Shown: positions 26,129-37,500 of the stretch, in pieces | Position numbering within the stretch: position 1 is the first letter of the stretch | Layout of the letters: every line of letters begins with the position of its first letter | Source: an uncultured Chitinophagaceae bacterium | GTDB lineage: Bacteria; Bacteroidota; Bacteroidia; Chitinophagales; Chitinophagaceae | Length of the DNA stretch: 57,774 nucleotides | Reading direction: 5' to 3' | Assembly (NCBI GenBank): GCA_903884185.1 | Contig: CAISDV010000185.1 | Span: 1-57,774, forward strand | Made by a program: the position numbers and the translations under genes | The notes under the pieces: generated by a model | The model's database searches: none | What the model was told of the DNA's origin: nothing | Seen by the model: only the letters and a program-made list of their open reading frames with translations

Positions 26129-28576
26129 ATGAAATATATTCTCACACTGTCTGTTGTTTTTTTTCTAAACAATACTGTATTCTCACAGCAGGTTGATTCT
26201 TTGCTGGGCATCTATGCGGCGCAATACCAGCAGGAAAAGATCCATATTCATTTTGACAAATCTGCTTACAATAAAGGAGAGACCATCTGGTTCAAAGCCT
26301 ACCTGATGGCCGGAAATGAATTATCGGCCTATAGCAAGAATGTATATGTTGACTGGTATAATTCAAATGGAAGGCTGCTGAAACATACCGTGTCGCCGGT
26401 GTTTGAATCTTCTGCCAAAGGGCAATTTGAAATTCCCGTAAACTATGCCGGGCAAGGGGTATATGTAAAAGCATATACGCAATGGATGCTCAATTTTGAT
26501 TCCACTTTTTTATATAGTAAAGAAATTGTCGTTAATCAGCCTCCTGTTACCGGCAGCGTACCAATGAAATATATAACATCGGTACAATTTTTTCCTGAAG
26601 GCGGCGACCTGGTGAATGGATTAAATTCAAAAGTTGCTTTCAAAGCTACCAACCAGTTTGGCAGACCAGTACGTGTGAGTGGTGCCATCAAAAACAGCAG
26701 GAACGAACTAATAGATTCTTTTGCAACCCAGCATGATGGCATGGGAAATTTTTCCATTGAACCGGAACTCAAAGAAATATATACTGTTTACTGGACAGAT
26801 GAATATGGCCACCAGGATATTGCAGGACTGCCCCTCATAAAAAATAATGGAGCAGTAATGCAGGTGCAATCATTGCCGGGTAAAACCATCATCGGCATAA
26901 AACGATCCGAAACAGGCCCTTCCAATCTTAAACTTCTATACCTGGTGGCGCACATGAACCAGGAAATTGTTTATCAGTCAAAATTCAATCTCAACATCAG
27001 TAAAACAGGTGTAGCAGAAATACCAACAGAACAATTGTCAACAGGTGTTTTGCAGGTTACCTTGTTTAATGCAGACTGGCAGCCGGTTGCAGAACGGGTG
27101 GTGTTTGTAAACAATCATCATTACCTGTTTGATACAAAAGTGAATGCATTGGTAAGCGGAACGGGTAAGCGAAATAAAAATGTGATCGAGATAGAAGTGC
27201 CCGACAGCATCTCTTCCAATCTATCTGTTGCTGTTACTGATGAAGGATTGTATAATGATGGAAGCAATAATATTGTTTCTCAATTTCTTCTCTGCGATGA
27301 TATCAAAGGGCAGGTGTATGAACCATACTATTATTTTTCCGGAAACACAGACAGTATCCGGCAACACCTTGATCTTGTGATGATGACACATGGATGGAGA
27401 AAATTTAAATGGGATGAAATAGCGCAGGGAAAAACACCCACCATTAATTATCCGCGCGACAGTAATTACATGCAGATCAAGGGAAGTCTTACCGGCAGGG
27501 CGTTTAGCAGGTCAAAGGACAAAGAATTTATCACGCTTATCCTGCAGGGAAAAGACTCCAGTAAACAATTTTTGATCCTTCCATTGGAATCAGACGGAAG
27601 TTTTATCAAAGAAGGGATGGTATTTTTTGATACTGCTAAAGTGTTCTACAAGATCAACAAAGACAAAAGGCAGATCGAACAAAATAATATCAACCTTCAA
27701 ACAAATTTGTTGCCTTCCCCTTACCTGCCTGTGGTAAAAGGCTCGGTCTATCCCTGGCTGTTCATTGATACTTCTGAAACGGTGCGTAACCGTTTCTTCG
27801 CGGAAGAAAATAAAAAACTCATCATTGCAAGCGATGCCACGATGCTGAAAGAAGTAACAGTGTACACAAAAGCAAAAAATTCAACAGATGCTTTAAATGC
27901 AAAATATACATCCGGTGTATTTGGGGGTGAAACGAGTTATAGTTTTGATATCAGTAATGATCAAACTGCATTAAGTTCACTTGACCTGTTCCGTTATCTG
28001 CAATCCATGGTTGCAGGGTTGTCTGTTAACTATTCACAAAGCCGCGACATGGCACCTGCGGCAGGGGCAACTACAGCCAGCCCGGCTGCAGCAGCGGCGG
28101 GAGGTATGCCTGAAATTGTGTGGCGGGGCGAATCGCCGGTACTCTACCTGAATGAAATAGAAACTGACGCGGATGTGCTGATGAATACACCCATGACCGA
28201 GATCGCGTATGTAAAAGTATTCAGGCCACCATTTTTTGGAGGGTGGCAGGGGGGCCGCTCCGGTGCAATATCCGTGTATACCCGGAAACCAGGGGATAAG
28301 CCAAACAATTCTGTAGATGGGATGGATAGTAAATTTTTAACCGGGTATTCTGCCCACAGGGAATTTTATTCGCCCGATTATAGCACATCTACCTCTGATT
28401 TTTTGCCGGATATCCGCACCACTTTATACTGGAACCCCTTTGTGCTCACTGATGCAAAGACCCATAAGGTAAAACTGGAGTTCTACAATAATGATATCAG
28501 CAGGAAGCTTCGTATTGTTGTGGAAGGAATGAATGCTGCCGGTAAACTGACAAGGGTTGAGAAGGTCATAGAATAG
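26129..28576 (+). CDS. Periplasmic MG2-like/TonB-plug-like protein, paralogue 2
   Basis: An 815-residue paralogue of the preceding gene, with its own signal peptide (MKYILTLSVVFFLNNTVFSQ) and the same domain order. The N-terminal 130 residues are very alike (YNKGETIWFKAYLM and KAYTQWMLNFDS are identical), also at DNA level. In the plug-like part an Ala/Thr-rich insertion near 648-667 (PAAGATTASPAAAAAGG) is absent from paralogue 1. The pair could form a hetero-oligomer or serve different ligands; nothing in the sequence decides this. Both are upstream of the RND genes on the same strand, but a 112-base gap separates them. Confidence 0.82.
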   Translation: MKYILTLSVVFFLNNTVFSQQVDSLLGIYAAQYQQEKIHIHFDKSAYNKGETIWFKAYLMAGNELSAYSKNVYVDWYNSNGRLLKHTVSPVFESSAKGQFEIPVNYAGQGVYVKAYTQWMLNFDSTFLYSKEIVVNQPPVTGSVPMKYITSVQFFPEGGDLVNGLNSKVAFKATNQFGRPVRVSGAIKNSRNELIDSFATQHDGMGNFSIEPELKEIYTVYWTDEYGHQDIAGLPLIKNNGAVMQVQSLPGKTIIGIKRSETGPSNLKLLYLVAHMNQEIVYQSKFNLNISKTGVAEIPTEQLSTGVLQVTLFNADWQPVAERVVFVNNHHYLFDTKVNALVSGTGKRNKNVIEIEVPDSISSNLSVAVTDEGLYNDGSNNIVSQFLLCDDIKGQVYEPYYYFSGNTDSIRQHLDLVMMTHGWRKFKWDEIAQGKTPTINYPRDSNYMQIKGSLTGRAFSRSKDKEFITLILQGKDSSKQFLILPLESDGSFIKEGMVFFDTAKVFYKINKDKRQIEQNNINLQTNLLPSPYLPVVKGSVYPWLFIDTSETVRNRFFAEENKKLIIASDATMLKEVTVYTKAKNSTDALNAKYTSGVFGGETSYSFDISNDQTALSSLDLFRYLQSMVAGLSVNYSQSRDMAPAAGATTASPAAAAAGGMPEIVWRGESPVLYLNEIETDADVLMNTPMTEIAYVKVFRPPFFGGWQGGRSGAISVYTRKPGDKPNNSVDGMDSKFLTGYSAHREFYSPDYSTSTSDFLPDIRTTLYWNPFVLTDAKTHKVKLEFYNNDISRKLRIVVEGMNAAGKLTRVEKVIE

Positions 28577-28687
28577 GCTGAAACGGGGTTGAACAAGTCT
28601 AATCACATTTTCATCTATTGTTCTCTGTTTCAATTTCAAATCTGGCTATCTTAGCTCCTCTTTTAAATTATCCGAAATTTCTTTTCC

Positions 28688-29752
28688 ATGCACAAAGGAA
28701 TAATGATCTTGCTAATTACAGGAATTGTATCCTGTACCAGTAAAAAAGAACCTCCCCCAAAAACCAACCAGGCAACCATTGTTGACGTGATCATTGCGCA
28801 GACAAAAAGCCTTACACATACAGTGGAGGTGAATGGAGCTGTCTTAGCCAATGAATATGCGGAACTGCGGCCGGAGATCAGTGGGCGGATCACTTACCTG
28901 AACCTGCCCGAAGGCACTCTCATTGCAAAAGATGCAGTTATTGCACGTATCAATGATGCAGACCTGCAGGCACAAGTTGCAAAGTCAAAAGTGTTGTTAG
29001 ACCTGTATACAAAAACGGAAGAACGCTTACGTAAATTATTAGCGGTGAATGGTGTTAACCAGGCCGATTACGATGTTGCTCTAAATAATGTAAACAGTAC
29101 CAAAGCAGATATCGTGTACACACAGGCGCAGATAGACAAGACAGTGATACGTGCGCCTTTTAGCGGAACAATGGGCTTGCGGCAGGTGAGCCCGGGTTCA
29201 TATGTTACTCCGGCTACCATTCTTGCCACCATTCAGCAGGTAGATAAATTAAAGATCGATTTTACCATACCGGAAGAATACACAAACATCATTAAGAAAG
29301 GCAACACTGTTGAAGTAGAAACAGATGCTCTTTCTAAAACACGCCGGAAGGCAGTGATCATTGCTACAGAACCACAGATCATTCAAACTACACGTAATTT
29401 AAAAGTGAGGGCGCTCCTGGATAACAATGGAAAAGTAAACCCCGGCGCTTTTGTAAAAGTATTTGTATCTGCGGGAGCCGATACCAAAGCGATCATGGTT
29501 CCTACCAATTCCATCATCCCAGATGATAAGAACAGCCAGCTGGTCATTGTAAAAGATGGTAAAGCTTCTTTTATAAATGTGCAGAAAGGTTTGCGCGAAG
29601 CAAATAATGTTGAGATAACCAAAGGGGTGAATGTTGGGGATTCGGTTGTTGTGACAGGTGTGTTATTCGCCAGGCCCAAGAGCCCGTTAAAAGTGCGCAG
29701 TGTAAAGACATTGGAAAAACTGGCAGGAAGCGACAGCACAGGTATTAAATAA
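28688..29752 (+). CDS. RND efflux periplasmic adaptor lipoprotein (HlyD/MFP family)
   Basis: A 354-residue membrane fusion protein. The N-terminus MHKGIMILLITGIVSCTSKKE has a lipobox cysteine at 16, so it is anchored in the inner membrane. The lipoyl half-motifs (AELRPEISGRITYL near 57 and VIRAPFSGTMGLRQV near 150) flank a shortened alpha hairpin. Beta-barrel and membrane-proximal domains follow to the end. It links the pump to an outer-membrane channel. The pump gene follows after 27 bases, so both are surely one operon. No TolC-like gene is in the window. Confidence 0.93.
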   Translation: MHKGIMILLITGIVSCTSKKEPPPKTNQATIVDVIIAQTKSLTHTVEVNGAVLANEYAELRPEISGRITYLNLPEGTLIAKDAVIARINDADLQAQVAKSKVLLDLYTKTEERLRKLLAVNGVNQADYDVALNNVNSTKADIVYTQAQIDKTVIRAPFSGTMGLRQVSPGSYVTPATILATIQQVDKLKIDFTIPEEYTNIIKKGNTVEVETDALSKTRRKAVIIATEPQIIQTTRNLKVRALLDNNGKVNPGAFVKVFVSAGADTKAIMVPTNSIIPDDKNSQLVIVKDGKASFINVQKGLREANNVEITKGVNVGDSVVVTGVLFARPKSPLKVRSVKTLEKLAGSDSTGIK

Positions 29753-29779
29753 AAAAATTAATTTCTTAGAGCCCATATA

Positions 29780-32700
29780 ATGAATATATCAGAACTATCG
29801 TTGAGGCGGCCGGTATTAGCTACGGTAATGAATTTAATGATCATTCTGTTTGGTGTAGTAGGCTATACCTTTCTTGCCGTACGTGATTATCCTGCTATTG
29901 ACCCACCGATCATTTCAATAAGCACTTCATATACCGGCGCCAATCCTGATATCATTGAAAGCCAGATAACAGAACCGTTAGAAAAACAGGTAAATGGTAT
30001 TCCCGGTATCCGTACAATATCTTCATCGAGCACATTGGGTAGCAGCAATATTACCGTAGAATTCAACCTGGGCGTGGACCTGGAAGCAGCTGCCAGTGAT
30101 GTGCGTGATAAAGTAGCGCAGGCAACACGAAGCCTTCCACAGGATATTGATGCACCACCGGTAGTATCCAAAGCGGATGCCAACAGTGATTTTATTTTGA
30201 TCCTCGCAGTTCAGAGCCATACCAAAAGTTTACTTGAGTTAAGCGATTATGCTGAGAATGTTCTTCAGCAGCAATTACAAACGATCAATGATGTTAGCTC
30301 TGTTAACATCTTCGGGCAAAAACGTTATGCAATGCGCCTCTGGATAGATCCGGGTAAGATGAATGCATATAACGTGACCTTTACTCAAATCCGCAATTCA
30401 ATGAGCAGTGAGAATATTGAATTGCCACCAGGAAAAATATATGGTAACAATACTGAACTCACTATCCGTACACTTGGCAGGTTGACTTCGGAGAAACAAT
30501 TCCAGGACCTTATCATTAAAGAAGATGCTTCGGGTATTGTTCGGTTAAGTGATGTGGCAAGGGTTGAACTAGGGCCTGAAGTGCTGGAGCAAACATGGAA
30601 ATACAATGGAGTGAATGCGGTTGGGCTTGCCATCATCCCGCAACCTGGCGCCAATAATATTGAGATCGCAGATGAATTTAATAAACGCCTTGCGCAGATC
30701 AAAAAATCCAACAAAGCAGATATTGAACTGAATGTATTGATCGATAACACAAAGAACATCCGTCAATCACTGGCAGAAGTAAAAGAAACCCTCGTCATTG
30801 CATTCGGGTTGGTGGTATTGGTGATATTTTTCTTTTTCAGGAGCTGGCTGATCGCGATACGCCCATTGATAGACATTCCCATATCGTTGGTGTCCACTTT
30901 CTTTATCATGTATATCTCGGGATTCTCCATCAACATATTGACGCTGCTGGGTATTGTACTAGCCACGGGATTGGTGGTGGATGATGGGATAGTGGTAACG
31001 GAAAATATTTTCAGAAAATTAGAGGGCGGATTACCTATTCATAAAGCAGCATTGGAAGGAAGCAAGGAAATCTTTTTTGCAGTTGTATCTACATCCATCA
31101 CGTTAGCGGTAGTATTTCTTCCCGTGATCTTCCTGCAAGGCTTTGTAGGAAGATTGTTTCGCGAATTTGGTGTGGTGTTGGCTGCGGCTGTTTTAATATC
31201 GGCATTCGTATCACTCACCATCACGCCTGTATTGAATGTGTACCTCACTCGAAAAGACTCTGCGCATGGCTGGTTTTACCTCAAAACGGAACCTTTTTTC
31301 AAAGGGATGGAAAGCGGTTACTTGAAACTACTCAAAGGATTCCTGAAAATAAGATGGATGGCCTGGGTGATCATTGTTGTATGCGGAGGAATTATTTGGT
31401 TTGTGCAAAAAAATTTGCAAAGCGAGTTGGCGCCATTGGAAGACAAGAGCAATATCCGGTTTACAATTACTGCGCCCGAAGGAACGAGTTATCCATATAT
31501 GCAGGATTTCGCAGACAAAATTTCTAATTTTCTTTATGATTCTGTTCCAGAACGGGATTTTGTTTTTGCACGTACCCCTGCAGGTTTTGGCGGCAGCGGC
31601 GGATCTTCTAATACTACCCAGCCAAGGCTTGGCCTGGTAGATCCGCAGTACAGGACCCGCAGCCAGAATGATATTGCCAATGACCTGCAGAAAAAATTAT
31701 CGCGGTTTAATGACGCAAGAATATTTGCCGTGCAGGAACAAACGATCTCTGTTGGGCAGGGTTCAAGAGGAGGCCTTCCTGTGCAATTTATCCTGGAGAA
31801 CCAGGACCTGAATAAGCTAAAGGAAATGATCCCTAAATTTTTGGATGAGGCAAGAAAGGATAAAACTTTTTCAAACGTTGATGTCAACCTGAAGTTTAAC
31901 AGGCCCGAAGTACAGATAACTGTAGACAGGATGAAAGTAAAAGACCTTGGGCTTTCTACGCAGGATGTTATCTCTGCAATGCAATCGGCTTTCAGTGGTG
32001 GAAGGTTAGCATATTTTATTATGGGTGGATACCAATACCAGGTGATAGCACAGGTGGATAGGGGTGACAGGAATAAACCTATCGATATCAATCATATTTA
32101 TGTACAGAATGCAAAAGGCGAAAATATTTCTCTTGATGCAGTTGTGCACATGGAGGAAAGCAGCAGCCCTTCCACACTATTTCACTTTAACAGGTATAAA
32201 GCAGCAACCATTTCAGCTTCACTCGCCGAAGGAAAAACAATAGGCGATGGTATCGTGGCCATGCAGGCGATCGGGAATAAATTATTGGACCAGAGTTTTC
32301 AATCCGGGTTAAACGGGCCTTCGAGAGATTATGCTGAAAGCTCTTCCAATATTGTGTTTGCAGTTGGTATGGCGTTGATCTTGATCTATCTCGTACTTGC
32401 GGCACAATTTGAAAGTTTCCTTGATCCATTCACTATCATGTTCACAGTGCCGCTGGCGGCGGCTGGCGCATTCCTGAGTTTGTACCTATTTGGTCAGACC
32501 ATCAATATCTTTTCTGAAATTGGCATGATCATGCTGATAGGATTGGTTACCAAGAACGGAATATTGATCGTTGAATTTGCAAACCAGAAACGGGAGCACG
32601 GACTTAATAAAATGGAGGCAGTGGTAGAAGCAGCATCACAAAGATTACGCCCGATATTGATGACAAGCCTTGCCACTTCATTCGGAGCCTTGCCTATTGC

Positions 32701-32860
32701 TTTGAGCCTGGGCGCTTCTTCTGCAAGCCGCGTTCCTTTGGGAATAGTGGTAGTAGGTGGCATCGTGTTTTCATTGGTATTAACCCTGTTCGTAATACCG
32801 GCCGTGTATACATTTATTTCGGGAAAACATAAGGCGCATAAGACAGAGATCACCGAGTGA
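29780..32860 (+). CDS. RND efflux pump permease (AcrB/HAE1 type)
   Basis: A 1026-residue inner-membrane proton antiporter with twelve membrane helices in two halves. The start MNISELSLRRPVLATVMNL is typical of the family. Helix 4 carries the proton-relay Asp pair in GLVVDDGIVVTENI near 398-411; the usual Ala after DD is Gly here. LIGLVTKNGILIVEFAN near 915-931 is the helix 10 counterpart with the conserved Lys. It should export hydrophobic drugs, bile-like compounds or lipids, but substrates cannot be predicted. It is co-transcribed with the adaptor upstream. Confidence 0.94.
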   Translation: MNISELSLRRPVLATVMNLMIILFGVVGYTFLAVRDYPAIDPPIISISTSYTGANPDIIESQITEPLEKQVNGIPGIRTISSSSTLGSSNITVEFNLGVDLEAAASDVRDKVAQATRSLPQDIDAPPVVSKADANSDFILILAVQSHTKSLLELSDYAENVLQQQLQTINDVSSVNIFGQKRYAMRLWIDPGKMNAYNVTFTQIRNSMSSENIELPPGKIYGNNTELTIRTLGRLTSEKQFQDLIIKEDASGIVRLSDVARVELGPEVLEQTWKYNGVNAVGLAIIPQPGANNIEIADEFNKRLAQIKKSNKADIELNVLIDNTKNIRQSLAEVKETLVIAFGLVVLVIFFFFRSWLIAIRPLIDIPISLVSTFFIMYISGFSINILTLLGIVLATGLVVDDGIVVTENIFRKLEGGLPIHKAALEGSKEIFFAVVSTSITLAVVFLPVIFLQGFVGRLFREFGVVLAAAVLISAFVSLTITPVLNVYLTRKDSAHGWFYLKTEPFFKGMESGYLKLLKGFLKIRWMAWVIIVVCGGIIWFVQKNLQSELAPLEDKSNIRFTITAPEGTSYPYMQDFADKISNFLYDSVPERDFVFARTPAGFGGSGGSSNTTQPRLGLVDPQYRTRSQNDIANDLQKKLSRFNDARIFAVQEQTISVGQGSRGGLPVQFILENQDLNKLKEMIPKFLDEARKDKTFSNVDVNLKFNRPEVQITVDRMKVKDLGLSTQDVISAMQSAFSGGRLAYFIMGGYQYQVIAQVDRGDRNKPIDINHIYVQNAKGENISLDAVVHMEESSSPSTLFHFNRYKAATISASLAEGKTIGDGIVAMQAIGNKLLDQSFQSGLNGPSRDYAESSSNIVFAVGMALILIYLVLAAQFESFLDPFTIMFTVPLAAAGAFLSLYLFGQTINIFSEIGMIMLIGLVTKNGILIVEFANQKREHGLNKMEAVVEAASQRLRPILMTSLATSFGALPIALSLGASSASRVPLGIVVVGGIVFSLVLTLFVIPAVYTFISGKHKAHKTEITE

Positions 32861-32903
32861 GCAGAATTTACAGGATTAAAGAATGAAAGAATTTAATAGG
32901 TAG

Positions 32904-33542
32904 ATGAACCAATCGATCGCTGATATCAGGAAGGATTATAAAATGCAATCGCTGGATGAAAAAGATTCAGCAGCAAATCCATTTGCGCAATTTGATAAAT
33001 GGTGGGAAGAAGCAACTAACAGCAATATTGATGAAGTAAACGCCATGACGCTTGCCACCGCTACCAAAAGCGGCATGCCTTCTGCTAGAATTGTTTTGTT
33101 GAAAGGATATGATGAAAGCGGATTTGTTTTTTTTACACATTATTCAAGTGCAAAAGGAAATGAGCTGGCAGAAAATCCACATGCCGCACTGATATTTTTC
33201 TGGAAAGAATTAGAAAGGCAGGTTCGAATTGAAGGAGTAGTTGAAAAAATTTCTTCAGAAAAGAGCGATAAATATTTTGCTTCGCGGCCAGTAGGAAGCA
33301 GGATCGGGGCCTGGGCTTCACCACAAAGCAATACCATTGCAGGTAGAAATGTTTTGGAAGAGAATGAAAAAAAATTCAGCCAGCAATTCGGGAATGATAT
33401 ACCACGCCCGGAAACCTGGGGCGGTTATATTGTGAAGCCAACTAAAATAGAATTCTGGCAGGGGCGTAGCAACAGGCTGCACGACAGGTTACAATATTCT
33501 TTGCACGATGGAAATTGGAAGATGGAAAGATTAGCGCCCTGA
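32904..33542 (+). CDS. pdxH: Pyridoxamine/pyridoxine 5'-phosphate oxidase
   Basis: PdxH is an FMN enzyme that makes pyridoxal 5'-phosphate. The 212-residue protein shows family segments in order: AMTLATATKSGMPSARIVLLKG near 48-69, FFTHYSSAKG near 76-85, FFWKELERQVRIEG near 99-112 for FMN contact, SRPVGSRIGAWAS near 127-138, and FWQGRSNRLHDR with substrate-binding Arg near 185-196. The last residues RLAP are the normal family end. It is convergent with the transketolase gene, one base apart. Confidence 0.95.
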   Translation: MNQSIADIRKDYKMQSLDEKDSAANPFAQFDKWWEEATNSNIDEVNAMTLATATKSGMPSARIVLLKGYDESGFVFFTHYSSAKGNELAENPHAALIFFWKELERQVRIEGVVEKISSEKSDKYFASRPVGSRIGAWASPQSNTIAGRNVLEENEKKFSQQFGNDIPRPETWGGYIVKPTKIEFWQGRSNRLHDRLQYSLHDGNWKMERLAP

Positions 33543-33543
33543 T

Positions 33544-34506
33544 CTATTTCCTCTTCATTACTTTTTCGGCAGCCGCCAAAACATGCGGAGTAGATAATCC
33601 ATATTTTTTCAGGAGATCAAGTGGCTTTCCACTTTCGCCAAATGTATCATTGGTTCCAATGTATTCGATAGGTATGGGACAATGTTTTGCTGCCACTTGT
33701 GCAACGGCATCACCCAATCCGCCAATAATATTATGCTCTTCTACTGTTACAGCGCATTTTGTTTTTGAGATCGATTTGATGATGGCTTCTGTATCCAATG
33801 GTTTGATCGTATGAATATTAATCAGCTCTACGCTAAAACCTTTTTCTTCCAATAACCTTCCGGCTTCAATGGCTATCCACACCATGTGCCCGCATGCAAA
33901 AATGCTGATATCGGTTCCTTCACTCATTACCTGTGCTTTGCCAATAACAAAATCACTTCCATCTTCTTTGGTGAAGTTTGGCCATTTGGGCCTGCCGAAA
34001 CGCAGGTACACCGGGCCTTGATATGATGCGATCGCTTTTGTTGCTGCTTTGGTCTGGTTAAAATCACAGGGAACGATCACCGTCATGCCTGGCAACATCT
34101 TCATCAACCCAATATCTTCCAGTATCTGGTGCGTTGCACCATCTTCTCCCAGGGTCAGTCCCGCATGCGATGCGCAGATCTTTACATTCTTACCGCTGTA
34201 AGCAACACTCTGCCTTATCTGGTCGTACACACGTCCGGTACTGAAATTCGCAAACGTAGTGGTGTAAGGTATTTTACCACCTATCGTTAATCCTGCACCA
34301 ATACCGATCATATTCGCTTCGGCAATACCACATTGTATATAACGGTCAGGAAAATCTTTGATGAATGGCGCCAGCTTTAAAGAACCGGCAAGATCGGCAG
34401 TGAGTACCACCACATTTTCATTGGCTTTTCCTATTTCATAAATGCCTTCGCCAAAACCACCGCGTGTTTCTTTTTCATTGAGTACCTGGATATCTTTCAG
34501 TTTCAT
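33544..34506 (-). CDS. Transketolase, C-terminal subunit (split enzyme)
   Basis: At 320 residues it corresponds to the pyrimidine-binding and C-terminal domains of transketolase. Visible are TADLAG near 37-42, the CGIAEANMIGIGAGL segment near 59-73 with the Glu that activates thiamine diphosphate, SHAGLTLGEDGATHQ near 112-126, and a C-terminal domain ending near 318. The partner with the diphosphate-binding GDG domain is normally coded next door in split systems, but neither neighbour (pdxH or the GH18 fusion) is it. The partner must lie elsewhere. A 1-deoxyxylulose synthase-like role is less likely given the short length. Confidence 0.88.
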   Translation of the reverse strand: MKLKDIQVLNEKETRGGFGEGIYEIGKANENVVVLTADLAGSLKLAPFIKDFPDRYIQCGIAEANMIGIGAGLTIGGKIPYTTTFANFSTGRVYDQIRQSVAYSGKNVKICASHAGLTLGEDGATHQILEDIGLMKMLPGMTVIVPCDFNQTKAATKAIASYQGPVYLRFGRPKWPNFTKEDGSDFVIGKAQVMSEGTDISIFACGHMVWIAIEAGRLLEEKGFSVELINIHTIKPLDTEAIIKSISKTKCAVTVEEHNIIGGLGDAVAQVAAKHCPIPIEYIGTNDTFGESGKPLDLLKKYGLSTPHVLAAAEKVMKRK

Positions 34507-34576
34507 AAGTAAGAAGTATTGAAGCGTTGCAAAGTAAAGGAAATTGCGGCAGTGAAAACGGGATAAAATGATCTTT

Positions 34577-37500
34577 CTATTCTGGCATGGCGGTCACATC
34601 TTTCATATTGCCTGTGCGCTTGAGCACTCCCCAATGCTGCAACTCGCCTTTGAGTGCGCGGCGGTATGACCTGAACAGGATAATGAGCATGAGCCAGCGG
34701 TAGACCAGCCTTTGCGGTATTAGCCAGATAATCCTTCCGGCACGCTCTTCTTTTTCCAGTGCAAAAGCAAGGAATGCGATCAATGCATCCACTACCATAA
34801 AGACGAGATAATACATCCCGATCTTATTCCTGCTTTCGGTAAACAAGCCCAACAGCATAATAAAATCTGCCAAAGGCGTAAAAAGTGGAACGATGTATTT
34901 GAATAAAAGAATATCGGGAAATGCTATCCATCCTAAAGCTTTATAACTGCTGTTGAATAATACATCTTTGTGTTTCCAGAAACACTGCATCACACCATAA
35001 CTCCACCGGAAACGTTGTTTCATGAACTGGTTTACTTTTTCAGGCACTTCTGTATAAGCCAGCGCGGCAGGCTCATTGCCAACGATAAAGCCGGCCTTTA
35101 AAATACGGATCGTGACATCACAATCTTCCGCCAATGTATCCGTAGTAAATCCTCCGGCCAATAACAGGGCATCTTTTTTAAAAGCGCCGATAGCGCCGGG
35201 GATAACTGTGATCGCATTCACATAAGCAAATGCTTTGCGGTCGAAATTTTGGCCTGTTATATATTCAATGCTCTGCCAGCGGGTTATCATATTCACTTCA
35301 TTGCCTGCTTTTACAATTCCTGCCACAGCGCCCATACGCGGATTGGCGAACCTTCGCATCAGCATACTCACTGCATTGGGCATTAGTTTGGTGTCGGCAT
35401 CAATACAGATCACATAATCGGCGTGTGATTGGGAGATGCCATAATTCAATGCAGAAGCTTTACCGCCGTTTCTTTTTGTAAATACTTTGATAACCTCACG
35501 TTCTGAAAATGCTGTTTTTACTTTTTCATAAGTACTGTCCTTGCTGCCATCATCTACAAAAATGATCTCGTAATCCGGGTAATCACATAGCAATAAATTT
35601 TCCAGGGAACTTACCGCATTTACTTCTTCGTTATATGCAGGGACGATAATGGAGACAAAAGGAAATGCTGACGGTTCCAGGAACATCGCCTGCTTGTCTT
35701 TTTTCTTTTCGAGTACTGCCAGTACTCCAATGATAGCAAGCCGGATAGCACTCAGTACAAGGAATACAATAAATATGGCACCAAAGAAAGATTCCAGTAT
35801 ATAGCCCGTTCCCGCCAGAAAATAATTGAATTCAAGCATCGAATCCATTGGCACAGGCGGCATCATATCATCGTGTTTTTTGCCAAGCAGGTCAGCCACA
35901 GTTGTAAAACGATATCCTTTGTTTTCAAAATAACGAATGATCATACCCGTTGCCAATACCGTCTGGCTCCTGTCGCCACCACCATCATGCAATAAAATGA
36001 TAGTGCCGTTGATGTCTGTGGTATCTGTTGGATTATTGATACGCCTTTCATACGCACGCACCACGCGGTTGAAAATAGTGTCTGCATTAAAATCGGGCCG
36101 CTCTCCCTTCTCCCAATCTTCCGGATCAATACTTTCTCCTATGGTCAAATAATTTCTTGTACGGCTAAGTGCTACAGGAACCAGCTCCTCAGATTTACCC
36201 GGTTCACTGTCTGCATTAAAAGGAGCGCGGAACATGATAGTGCTATGGCCGGTGATACATTCTATGAGCAAACGCGTGGCATCCATTTCCAACAACGCCC
36301 TTCGCTTACTCACTGTTGCCATATTGGGGTGCGTGAAAGTATGGTTGCCTATTTCATATCCTTCATTATAAATTCTTTTTACCAGCGGGATATTTTTTTC
36401 GGCTTCCAGGCCAATCAGGAAAAAACTTGCAGGTACATGATAATGCGCCAGTGTATCGAGTATTTGTTTGGTATAAGTTTCATCAGGGCCGTCATCGAAT
36501 GTGAGGACCAGTTTTTTTTGCTTTGTCTTCCCCCATTTTTTTATAAGATAAGGCGAGGGTAGCTTGTTATAAGCTTCTTCACTGACAAGCATTTCAGTAG
36601 TATCTATTTCCAGCTTCACCTGCCCATCAGTTGGGGAAGAGATCACATCCAGTATTTCTCCTTCGCCAACATATTCAGGAATGGTACTCCTGTTTTCTAC
36701 TTTATTAAGTTCATTAAAATCAAAAGAATGCAGCATTGCTTTCGTCATCGGCTTGCCATAATAACTCCATAGCCTGCTGTCTTCACTGCCGAGGCGCCAG
36801 ATAGCTGTTCCTGCCAATCCATATTCGGTAGCAAACCGCAGCGAATTAAAATTAGTAGCAGCATCTGTAAAATAGACATCGTGCAAAACATTATCCTCAT
36901 CATAATAAGAATAATGAAGATTGTAAGTGTCATTGTCAAAATCAATAATTGATTCGGCAGCTTTTGCATTGGTCAGGGCTTTGCCATAACTAATGCTTAC
37001 ACCCGTGTCGTTTTTGGGCCAGTCGTATCCATAAGTGGCCATACCCAGAACAATCTTTTCCGAAGGTACTTCGCTGGCAAGCTTATCCACGGCAGCTTCT
37101 ACCCAGCGCTGGCTGCCAATGGGGCCGGGTTTGCCATCTTCGGAATATTGATCATACGCCATCAAAAAAAGATAGTCGTTGTATTTTGATAACTCTTTGA
37201 AATCATAATCCTCATTAAACGGAATGATATCCTGCGTCACTAAAAAATTTTTCACATGTAATTTTTCATACAACTCTTTTTGAAAAAGAACAAGAGGCTC
37301 ATCGTGGCTTTCTTTCAACTCTTCAAAATCAACGTTGATGCCTGCAAAATGATATTGTGTAAGGAGTTTGATCACATCATTGATCAGCCTTTCCTTTTTT
37401 GCAGGATTGTTGATAATGCGGTGTACCACATCACCACGAAATTTTTCCTGGAAATTATTAGAGAGAATCGGCATGATGGGCACGCCGGCGGTTTTCATCA

